Of a DNA stretch of 64,000 bases, positions 1 to 9,501 are shown in pieces. Within the stretch, counting starts at the first letter, position 1. Every line of letters starts with the position of its first letter. This stretch comes from Monomorium pharaonis (Eukaryota; Arthropoda; Insecta; Hymenoptera; Formicidae). The notes beneath the pieces are model-generated. The model did not search any database, was not told the origin of the DNA, and was given only the letters and a program-made list of their open reading frames with translations. A program made the translations under genes and the position numbers. Location: the NCBI RefSeq assembly GCF_013373865.1, contig NC_050471.1, forward strand, positions 2,560,501 to 2,624,500. Direction: 5' to 3'.

Positions 1-642
1 CGCCGTAAAAATCCGTCCAAGTTTTCCGCTTAATGTTCCCGTGTTCTCGCGGATTCTACGCGGATACGTGCGAGCGAGAGACGCAGCAACGATAAACAGC
101 TAGAAGCCTCGAATGATTGGTCATCGTCGACATGCGTTCCAACGCGTCGCCTCGGTCCATCGGGAGGAGGGAGGGTTACTGAAAAAGATTCCGTGTCGCC
201 GGTCCCAAGAATAGCCCGAGACGTCTTCGCGCTTCGCGGAAGATGAATTATAGCGAAATCGTGAGCAGGCCCGCTCGCCGCTTCGAAGAACGACGACGAT
301 CGCTCTACCGCGGAATTTGGAGCGTTGACATCGGCGCCTCCGCGGAGCAGGGTGTTGGATACTCACGGAGTCCGGGATGCCGGGCCAAAAGAATTCGCCG
401 CTTTCGGTCACGTAGAGTTAACGTAAAACGTTACGCTATACCTGACTATACGCGTCACGTGGTGACTTTGATAAACACCATCTGCAATATCCACCCGATC
501 GCACGGAGATCACGTGTATTTACGGAAAATTAAACATTCCCACTCTCGCACGTTTCCAAATCAACAGTTTGTGACTGTCAGGAGATTACGATATTTTTTT
601 AAATATCGAAACGAAGTACTGCGTAGCCTTCTGATGGAGATT

Positions 643-644
<2 letters not shown>

Positions 645-680
<36 letters not shown>
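645..680. repeat. Poly-T homopolymer run
   Basis: About 36 consecutive T residues at the edge between GC-rich DNA and an AT-rich patch (about 640-1000). On the minus strand it is a poly-A run and could be the tail of an old retroposed copy, but I see no matching element body or target duplication. Confidence 0.85.
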
Positions 681-684
<4 letters not shown>

Positions 685-1135
685 ATTTGTTAATCTTGAA
701 CAGAGATAATTTGCTCATATGAAGAATTTTATAGAATTTGATAAAAAGCAATATAAATATTTTCATTATTCAATAATAATTTTCATTGAATCGAGACAAA
801 ATATTGAATAAAAAATAACGATATCTATCAAACCAAAAATTAGAATGGCTTTTACAATACTTTATTATTCAAAATAATATTTATATTGTGCTCTGTAGAG
901 AACTATTATAATATTCAAGTAAAAATATAATATTTTGCTCAAACGTAAGATCATCAAACTCCCTAAAGATTTTTTATTCTCGCTTACATAGACAATGATT
1001 ATAGAATTGACATATAGTAATTTTTTTTTAGCAAGACTCGTAGCTTCTGCCTCTCGCCTCGCTTTTCGTACTCGTAATCGCCGAGGCGCAAAAATGCGGC
1101 GACTAAAAATGTTTTTTCATAGAGAGAGAAAGAGA

Positions 1136-1167
<32 letters not shown>

Positions 1168-1397
1168 AGAGAAGCCGCTCCCTCGTTTGTGCACGGCATG
1201 ACAACGTCAGCGCGTCGTCAATCATACTCCTCTGTCTCGACGAGCGCCGAGTGTTCTCGGAAAGTCCCCGGGGGAATGAATTTCGCGCGGTTTTCCTCGC
1301 TTTTCACGTGATCTTTCTATTAGTCCCCGCGACGTCGCGAAAATTCAAATTAGCTATTCATCACGGCAGCCCGAGATGTCGGGCTTTTCACGGTTAC

Positions 1398-1423
1398 TCG
1401 TCGTCGTCGTCGTCGTCGTCGTC
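1398..1423. repeat. (TCG)n trinucleotide repeat
   Basis: A run of TCG units. It produces artefactual poly-Ser, poly-Val or poly-Thr frames on both strands, none of which looks like a gene. Confidence 0.85.
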
Positions 1424-4372
1424 GGTCGCGAATGTTTGTTTGTCTTCCGCGTCTCGTCTCGCGCATCGATTATCTCACCGTGCAGGTTTCGCAAGACGCG
1501 TGTCGCGACGATTAGCCGATGCGATACGCAGAATCTCAAATACTCGGTCGCACTCGGGATAAATACGGATAACCGCGGCGATGAATTAAAGTCGACAGGC
1601 GCGCCGTTTACCAACGATAACTGGCGGAGGGTAGGTTTACCGCGGCCGCTGGTTCATTAATAATCTCCCCCCTTCGACGAGGCATCGGGAGAGCGTCGCG
1701 CGAGCGAGAGGACGTTGGTCGGGAACGAACGCGGTGGTGACACGGCAACCTTTCCGGACCGGAGAGGACGGACGGTCCCTGTCTCGTTCTATTTGCGCGA
1801 GCCGGACATTCCTACCGCGCTGCATTGTTTTAACGGGCGCCGGTGCTTACGCGCCGGCGTCTCCCCGACGCGATGATTCTTACGGCGACGTAGATTTTAA
1901 GAGCATGTTCGCATACGCGCGATTTTATGTTAATAATAATCCCGCAGAGCGAGTTGCATCCGAGACACGTTTAACGATTAATTTTCAAAAGTACAATTAA
2001 GCGTCACGACGCTCGACGATAAAATTTATGAAACGTCATCGTAAACGTTAGAAAGAACTGTACGATTTATTTCGAGAGTTAATTCTCGCCTTTAAGTAGA
2101 GTGGAATATATATATATTTCGACGACGAGACATATTACATCGACGTCTCGCGCGACCGACGCATTAGGCACCGCCGCGCCGGTCGTCCGTCTGCCGGTCG
2201 TGCCATCGGTCGTCGCGATATGTCAAGAATGGCGCCATGTCCCGCGAAGCGGTGGCGGGCACGCAAGTAATTTTCGCGTTTGGAAATAGAACGAAATAAA
2301 AGTACGATCGCTCGCGCGCGCGCGCGCGATCCTAGGCCGCCTCATTTAAGCCCGGCACGTCCGCCAAGATTTAAATCTCATCCGGTGGAGCTCGCGGTAC
2401 GCGCGATTTCACGTAACGACGATCCTCCCTCCAACGTGTTTTAAATTGGCTCGCGCATACCGATGGAAAAAAAGTCGTCGGCAGACGCTCGTCGCTTTTG
2501 TCATCCTTCGCTCGTAAATTTTGATTACGATTACTTAAAAGTTCGGCCTTACTTTAGAAAAAAAAAAAAGATGAAACGCACGCTAGCAGAATTACGACAT
2601 CCGTTCGTAAAAGGCCTTCGTTTGTGTTTCCTACTTATTCCCGCGAAATCTATTTGCCAAAGTAAACACCGGATCGCCGAAGAGACGCCTTGTGTTCCCG
2701 AGTCGGAATAATTTGTGCGTCTCGTCGCGGATATGTGGAAAAAAACGTTTCGTCCTATTCCCCTGCACTCTCCTTCTCGCTCGTTGCCTTAGCCGCGTTC
2801 GAACAAATCCCTTTTGTTCCCCTCCCTCCTCCTCCAGCCGACGTTCGTGTACCTTGGGCCGCGTTGATCGACATTTAATTGGGCCGAGATATCCAGGCAC
2901 CGAGAAACTCAGACGGCCCTGAAGAGTTTTACTAAAAGAGCTTTACCAGCCGGAAGGGAGAGCGAGGGGGAATTCTCTCTCCGGGCGAGGAACGAGAGCG
3001 CGAGAGATGTGGAGCGAAGGAAGAGGTAAAGACGGAAAGAGAAGGACAGAAGAGAGAAAGAGAGAGAGAGAGAAGGAGCGGGACTGCATTTCGCGCGGAG
3101 ACCAGGCGTCTGATTACTAGTCAACGCAGGACGCCAGACGTACATAACTAAATAACTTCCTAAATTCTATATCATTTTGGAGCGGGCTCCGACGGGTGAA
3201 ATAACGCGTCTAGACCTACGTCGCGACTCGTCGCGAAAGAGAGAAAGAGACGATTAGCGGACAGGTTTGCGTCTGGCGAGTGTTGATTTCTGTCATCGTT
3301 CGCTGTCATTCGTTCCGTCGCAGTCGATTAAAGCCAAAGGGAAAATGTACGCGTACATGCATATATTAGTTTAATTTATAAATCCCGTTTGAATCTCGCA
3401 CTATCGCTCGTTTCGTTTTCCGAAACGCTCCGCTCGGCAAACTCTTTTATATTTGTATCACCTAATATTTTCTGTCGCGTTCATCGTCGAAACAATTTCG
3501 GAAATTCGAGTCGCAGTTCTCGGATAAAAAAATCTCTGCGAGAGGTGCCAATTATGCGACGACACGAATATCCAACGTCATGTTTTTAACGTGACCGATC
3601 AAGGAACGAGATATCAAGTCGCTTCGTTATTTTAATTTTCATACGTAAATTGCGACTCCGGGGAATTACGACGGTCGCGTATACATGACAGGGAGAACTT
3701 TACGTTCGCTCGGGAATTCCAATTTCAATACAAGTTTGACACAGTCCCATTTCTCTAAACGTCGCTACCGAACGACGGCGGCGCCAAAATATGGACCGTC
3801 GGGAATATCGGAAGGGAACGTAATGACACTTCGAGAAGGAGGCCCCGACGTGTTGTGCAGTACGTTACGACAGGGGCGTAGAGTCGATTGTAGAGGAGGA
3901 AAAAAAAAACGAAATTACAGGCTCCCGTAACTACAAAACCGTCGCCGGAGAGCGAAACTATGCGGCCTATTACAAAATTACGTTCACGAGATCGCGCGAA
4001 ACGAGTTTCTAAAATTAGAAAAATTTATGAGCGACGATCCCTTTCGGGTTCCGCGCGACGTGCTATTCGCGATCCTTTTTTAGTATTTTGACCAACCACT
4101 CGGCCTCGCATCGGCCGACGCGACAATTCCAAACGCGTCGCGACATTTTCCCTTTCGAGTGACGCGTATAGATTGTGAGATTTATATATATGTACGCGAT
4201 ATCGAGTGGTCGATTAAGTAAAATCAACTTGAACTTTTCGAGCATCTCGGGTGGTCGTCATCTCCGAGAGTTTCATTCTTGAATGGGTTTCGAGGCGGTA
4301 CGGAGAAAAGTAATGATTTAAATAAAAATGTATAGGCAATAAAGCAAAATATATAATAAATTTGTATTGCAG

Positions 4373-4423
4373 ATCAGGCATCTATATTAATGAGCGTGAT
4401 CGACGACGCGGTTTTCGGAACTG
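4373..4423 (+). other. Exon-like cassette, copy A of a duplicated pair (51 nt)
   Basis: This is preceded by an acceptor-like TTTGTATTGCAG and followed at once by the strong donor GTAAGTG. It has 37 of 51 positions in common with copy B at 4989-5039, including 21 identical bases in a row. If the first AG is the acceptor, only one reading frame is open in both copies. It starts with one leftover base and encodes SGIYINER then a divergent Arg/Gly-rich tail. I do not recognise the protein. Alternatives are a duplicated 5' UTR exon, a pair of mutually exclusive exons of an unseen gene, or a non-coding duplication that carries splice-like signals. Confidence 0.4.
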
Positions 4424-4988
4424 GTAAGTGCATGATCTTTAATCCGAGAATAGTCATCCGGGGTGATTTTAAACTTATGTCACGGTATATAATTTCTTTC
4501 TACTATAATCCAGAATCCATTGCATTAGAAATTATCTCAGGTAGTGCACAATATAAACATTCAAGTTGAACTATGTAAAAGTAAATATTATAATGTAAAT
4601 TCTCAAAATAATAACATGAGTTTGAAGTTTGAGTTGAAAAGCTATAAAATATAGAAAAGTTAACATCGTGTTTAAACAAATGTTCATTTTCATCTTTATT
4701 GAAAAATACTTTTCTTTACATAATTTTTATACATCATGTTTCTAAATCTCAATGAGTGAATCTTATCGATTTGCAGTTTTATATTAATAAAAATGGAACA
4801 ATTAATATACATGCAATATAGTATATGCAATATACAGTCAATAACATTAATCTTTAAATAGAATGTTAAAAATTATTCCGGATGATTCGCGCGCGTGTTG
4901 ACACAAATTGAAAATGGAGTGATAATTCCCGGGTTAAATATAAACGCACAGGTAATAAAACAAAGTACATAATAAATTTGTGTTGCAG

Positions 4989-5039
4989 ATTAGGCATCTA
5001 TATTAATGAGCGCGGTGGACAGTGCGGTCTCGGAGTTTG
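4989..5039 (+). other. Exon-like cassette, copy B of a duplicated pair (51 nt)
   Basis: Same architecture as copy A: TTTGTGTTGCAG acceptor, 51 nt, then donor GTAAGTA. The shared open frame encodes LGIYINER followed by a different tail. About 37 nt of upstream flank also match copy A, with five differences, all transitions. The downstream flank matches with a short insertion, so the duplication is larger than the exon-like core. Spacing between copies is about 616 bp. Whether it is transcribed, and with which gene, cannot be seen. Confidence 0.4.
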
Positions 5040-5161
5040 GTAAGTACACTTTGCGATCTTTAAGAGAGAAATAACTGTTATTTTTATTACCTCGGAAGGC
5101 AAAAAATTTCCGACGCGCGTAACCGAATCATCTATTGTTTCCGCGATTATTTTTCATGCGC

Positions 5162-5164
<3 letters not shown>

Positions 5165-5226
<62 letters not shown>
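5165..5226. repeat. (GA)31 microsatellite
   Basis: An uninterrupted GA dinucleotide run of about 62 nt, the longest in the window. It lies at the upstream edge of the CpG/GAGA-rich stretch before Dad. Its translation gives long artefactual Ser-Leu or Arg-Glu frames. Confidence 0.95.
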
Positions 5227-5229
<3 letters not shown>

Positions 5230-8200
5230 CGTCACGATATAGCCTGAAAAAACGGCGCGTTGTTCAAAAATTCGTAGTCGGCATGTCGCGTCGCGTCGCG
5301 TCGCGCCGTGCGGCGTCATCCTGTCGTTCCCTTTGTCATTCGATATAGCGGTGCTTCTTTGTGCTCGTCGACGAGCGGGACAACGGTCGGGTATCTCCTT
5401 CGCGGGCGATATCGTGACTGAAATTCGTCCTGGAATGTTGACCCCGGAGGTGAAGCGCCAAGCAGCGCGCGGCGACTGACGCCGGCGATACGCGGAGACG
5501 CCGGCGTCAGTCTGCCCTCCGCCGACCGACGACGTCTCCGTCCGTTCCGTACGTCTTTCACTCCCACCACCCCCTCTACCCTTGTTCCACGAACACCACG
5601 ACCGCATCCCGAATTCCATCGCTTGCGTAATACCGAAAAGATTTAATTTTATCGTCATTGAGACGTGCGCTTTTGAATACGCAAACACGCGTGACCGTAA
5701 TCCCGCTGCCCCGATAAATAGAGACGTAAAATTATTTAGCATATTCGAATTCGATCTCTCGAGTTCGAATCGAGACGCTTCGCGAGGTGATTCACGTTTA
5801 TTTGCATAACGCCGTAAAAGTTCCGATTCAAATTCAAGCGGAGGGAGAGAGAGAGCGAGCGAGAGGGGGAGGGGGAGAGAGAGAGAGAGAGAGAGAAAGC
5901 TTCGCCGAGATTCGCACGGCCTATGTACCTCAATTCCGACGAGGCGCCGTCGCCGTCGAGACGAGGCATAGCGAGGCGAGCGGGACGGACGCCGAGTCTC
6001 CTCAACGCCGCTACTCGGCGACCGTAGCGCTACCGTAGCCGACGCGGCCATGTTTGACCGTCTCTCTCTCTCTCTCTCGCTCTCTCGCTCTCGCGTGTTT
6101 AGTATGCTACGGTCGATGTATCGGCGCGCCGCCGGTCGGGATAGAACGGACGACGGGACGAGCCGGCGTAACGGAGAAAGAGAGATAGAGCAACGCAAAG
6201 GAGGTGGTGGTGGTGATGGAGGAGGAGTAGGAGGAACGGAGGGAGAGGGGAAAGATCGGTGCGCGCGCTCGTGACGGCGGACCGCGTGCGTGCCAGTCGC
6301 ATTGGCGAGCTTGGCCGAGTCGGAGTTCGGAGCAGTCGCGTCTCACGTCGCACGTCGCACGCAGTCTCGCGATCGGTCCCGTGTGCAACAGTTCGCCGAG
6401 CGATAGAGAGAACGACTCGCGCGCGCACGGAAGGGAACAAGGACCAGAAGGAGGAAAGGAAGAGAAGAGGAGCAGGAGGACAAGCTCGCGAGGAGGAAGG
6501 CAAGCGAACCCGGGGCGTTCGTGACCGCGAGAGATACCGACAATCCGCTAGTCATCGGAGAAGCGCCGCTCTCCGTGGCGCCGCGTACGTACGACCTCTC
6601 TCGCCCTCCGTCGAGTTATATACGTCCAGATTCCACTCGCGAGAGAGCACATACGTCTTCCCCCCTTCTTTCCCCTTCTCCACCCCCGCGCGAGTGGTGA
6701 GCAGCAGCGGCGATTTCGAGAATGTGACAGGGACATTGTCGCGAGCGGAGGAAGTGTAAAGGAAGCGGAACGGCGGCGATGGGTGTCTGGAGTCGTCGCT
6801 GGGTCGTCGCGAAGTCACGGTGAAGGAGTCGGAGCACGACGGAGGAGTTACACGTAGAAGCGGCAGGCGCGTGAAAGCGTGAGAGATAAAAGAAGAAGGG
6901 AGAGAAGGACGGACGATGCGAGCGGAAAATGTCACTCGGTGATAGGCGCGCACGACGGATGACGGGGAGTGATCGACGGAGCGCGGACGATCGACGGAGC
7001 GAGCCTGAGGTTGTTGGAGCGTCGTCGCGGCGGCGGTGGTGGTGGTGGTGGTGGTGGCAGCGGTCGTCGTCGTCGTCGTCATCGTCGCTACGCGGTGCCG
7101 CCGGTGGCGAAGAGGCGGTGGCGGTGGCGGCGGCGGCGGCGGTGGTGGTGGTGGTGGTGGTGGTGCCGGCACTGGTGCCGACGGCCCGACGAGCGCCGGC
7201 TCGCCGGGAACGGGAACTGCGACGTTGTTATCGTCATCGTCGTCTTCCCAGCGTTTTTTTTCTCCCGCGAGAAATATCATCGAAATCGGACTCCTGCTGC
7301 TGCCGTCGCGCGACCGCAACGTCGTCGTCGTCGTCGTCGTCCTCGCGGTGCTTCCTGCCGCTGCAGCAGCGTCAACAGCTGGCGAGAATCGCCCTCCCCT
7401 CCTGCTGAAGAGGGACACTGGTGTGTGTGCCTGTGTGTGAGTGCCTGTGTGTGCGCGTCGGTGTGCCAGGTCGCGAGGTTAAGGCACCGCGCGTCGCCCT
7501 CGATACCCGCCGCCGCGACGGCCGAAGGAAAGTAAAGGCCGGGTGTCGTGCGTGCGCCGCCGACCGATTCCCCCGACGACGTCTTCACCTCACCTCACCA
7601 CCTCCTCTCTCTTCCGTACGCGCGCGCGCGTGTACGTGTACGTGTGTGTGTGCGTGCGTATGTTCGTGTCGGATAAGAGGCGTACATACGATTGACGATC
7701 TATCAGTAGCGAGCCCGACGTGTGAGCGCGCGCGCGCGCGCGCGCGTTTAAATCGCGCGCGCCGCATGGTGCGTGTTGCGCGTCCGTCGCCGCCGCGATG
7801 CCGACAGTGGCCCGTCGCCGCATCCTGCAGACTGTTGTCCTCCGATTCGAGAAGGGTCGCGTCGCGAGGTGTTGCTGCCCGTCGAGAGGAAAGGAAGCGG
7901 GGAACCGCGTTGCTTCGAAAAGGACGAGAGGTAAATGAGAGTTCAAGGTCGGTTCGCGCGGCCGAAAAACTTGTTATCGCCGGGAGAGAAACGCTAGAGC
8001 TACTACGTCGGACAGAGAGAGAGTGTGAGAGAGAGAGAAGAATCGTGAAACGGAGCTCCGCCACCGCGTTGGACTGTCACACTATTTCGGGACCGTGATC
8101 CAAAGTGCGCGCGAGATACGCGCGCGGGCATAAATAAATATCGCGAGCGTTGTCGCCGTGTGCTTTTGTGTGTCCGTGTGTGTCTGAGAGCGAGAGCGAG

Positions 8201-8537
8201 AGAGAGAGAGAGAGAGAAAAAGAGAATATAAGCTCCATCATCTCTCTCTCTGCGATTTTTCGTGTGCGCCGAGAAGAGGTGTTTTCCGTTGACGGTGTGC
8301 GTATTTGATGCTTGTTGAAGAGAAGAGCGAAGGGAGCGGCGGAAGACGAGGAAGAAGAAGAAGAAGAAGAAGAAGAAGAGGAGGAGGAGAAGGAGAAGGA
8401 GGAAGCCTCCGTCGTGTGTGTGTGTGCGTGTGCGTGCGTGAGATCCGGCGGCCCTCCGTCTCTCTCCTTTTGTTTTCCTACGGCGGCTACGTTGAAAAGG
8501 ACTGGCCACCAAATGCGCGTACCGCAAATCCTGTTTC
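5230..8537 (+). promoter_or_regulatory. Probable promoter / 5' UTR zone of Dad
   Basis: About 3.3 kb of very GC- and CpG-rich DNA directly before the Dad start codon. It is packed with (GA)n or (CT)n tracts (about 5874-5896, 6060-6079, 8197-8216), (GGT)n, (GGC)n or (GTC)n runs (7026-7088, 7110-7165, 7316-7346), a (GC)n run (7726-7746) and (GAA)n (8347-8381). Several frames of 130-290 codons occur on both strands, but they consist of poly-Pro, poly-Gly, poly-Thr or poly-Arg from the repeats and are not credible genes. GAGA-type tracts are common near insect promoters. I see no clear TATA box and cannot place the transcription start. Confidence 0.45.
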
Positions 8538-8544
8538 ATGTTGA
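8308..8544 (+). CDS. Upstream ORF overlapping the Dad start (TGATG)
   Basis: A 78-codon frame from ATG at 8308 to TGA at 8542-8544. The last base of the stop is the first base of the ATG at 8544, which encodes Met3 of Dad. The predicted peptide is low complexity: Gly/Arg-rich from (GAA)n, then a Cys-Val run from (GT)n. It is unlikely to be a functional protein. If the region is 5' UTR, the arrangement could restrain Dad translation by termination and reinitiation. That is inference only; the frame may simply be chance in repeat-rich leader DNA. Confidence 0.2.
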   Translation: MLVEEKSEGSGGRRGRRRRRRRRRGGGEGEGGSLRRVCVCVCVREIRRPSVSLLLFSYGGYVEKDWPPNARTANPVSC

Positions 8545-9501
8545 TGTTCTGGAGCGGGCTCAAACGGGCAGGGCTCACTAAACGTCTGCTCTCCAAGGCC
8601 AAAGTCCGCGGGGAGCATGAAACCGAGTGTGAAGCTCAAGAGGATTCATCGTCACGTACGTTTCATCACAGCACGAGCAGCAGCAGCAGCAACGCGAGCG
8701 GCGCCGTCGTTGCCGCCGCCGCCGGCTACGACAACAACAACAAAGTGACGACGACGACAACGACGACGACGACGACGAGGAGGAGGAGGACGACCACGGC
8801 GACGACAACGAGCGGCAGGGTAGCAGCGGCGGTGGACTACGCGGGGAGACGTGGCACCGCCTCCAGCAGACTGCATCAGGGCTGCTGCGGCGGGGACACG
8901 AGTCAGGATGACGACGAGCTGCAGCAGCTGGATCACGGCCGGCTGCTGAGGTGCAAGGAACTCCTCAAGTCGCTCAAAGAGAATCAGCTGGAGATGTTGC
9001 TAGCCGCCGTCGAGAGCTACGGCGCCGACCTGGGCTCGTGCGTCCTCGTGGAGCGTGCTCGGCACCGATCGGATCAGTACCCGTCGTACTGCGATCAACA
9101 GCACGAGCACCAGCAGCAGCAGCAGCAGCAGCAACAGTATCACGGCAGCAACAGCAACAGCAGCGGCAGCAGGCCGCATCGTCATCGTCACTTTCATCAG
9201 CGCCGCTATCGTCACTATCGTCATCATCGCTCCACCAGGCACCATCGCTCGTCCTCGGTCGAGGACGACCAGGAGAGCTGTTGCTCCGCGTCCGAGGACT
9301 CCTCGTCCGCTTCGTCGCCGATGAGGAGGTCGGCGGTCGAGAGGGGCGCCGGCGATCCGCATCTGCTCTGCTGCCAGATCTGGCGGTGGCCCGATCTCGA
9401 GCATTCCTCGGAGCTCAAGAGACTACCCATGTGTCATTCCGCTAAAGATCCCGTATACATATGCTGCAACCCTTACCACTGGAGCCGGCTCTGCAGATCC
9501 G
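8538..9501 (+). CDS. Dad coding exon 1: N-terminus and MH1
   Basis: Residues 1-321 plus one base of codon 322. It begins MLMFWSGLKRAGLTKR; I-Smads characteristically begin with a short basic MF(K/R)-type N-terminus, which favours Met3 at 8544. Low-complexity runs follow: Ser/Asn at about 46-55, poly-Thr at about 71-90, Q9 at 192-200 and a His/Arg-rich stretch at about 213-238. The conserved MH1 core is in two parts: LLKSLKENQLEMLLAAVESYG (from 143) and DPHLLCCQIWRWPDLEH (from 273), with CCNPYHWSRLC at 309-319 supplying the Cys/His typical of the zinc site. The exon ends at donor GTAAGC. Confidence 0.93.

Larger units (their letters stand above)
1..4320. other. Upstream region with no recognised gene
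   Basis: I find no ORF with recognisable domains on either strand. The longest frames are under about 105 codons and lie in CpG-rich or simple-repeat DNA. Visible contents are a 36-nt poly-T run near 645, a (GA)n tract near 1130-1160, a (TCG)n run at 1398-1423, a (CG)n run near 2313 and purine-rich DNA at 2950-3080. It may be upstream regulatory DNA or an intron of a gene starting outside the window; the sequence does not decide this. Confidence 0.5.

Noticed and set aside
4776..4802. Possible third cassette copy (TTGCAG then TATATTAAT)
   Set aside because: Only a short AT-rich match, with no donor and no flank similarity to the two real copies.
5750..5780. GTTCGAATC resembling a tRNA T-loop
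   Set aside because: No flanking T-stem, anticodon arm or acceptor stem could be found around it.
5128..6198. 356-codon minus-strand frame
   Set aside because: Its Ser-Leu and Arg-Glu runs come from (GA)n tracts, and the rest has no recognisable motif or splice context.
6552..7418. 288-codon minus-strand frame with long poly-Pro, poly-Thr and Asp runs
   Set aside because: It is a reading of (GGT)n, (GGC)n and (GTC)n repeats in the Dad upstream region; no domain, and equally long frames occur on the other strand.
7421..8098. 225-codon plus-strand frame before Dad
   Set aside because: Arg/Cys/Val-rich translation of GT and CG repeats; no domain. It probably lies in the leader or promoter.
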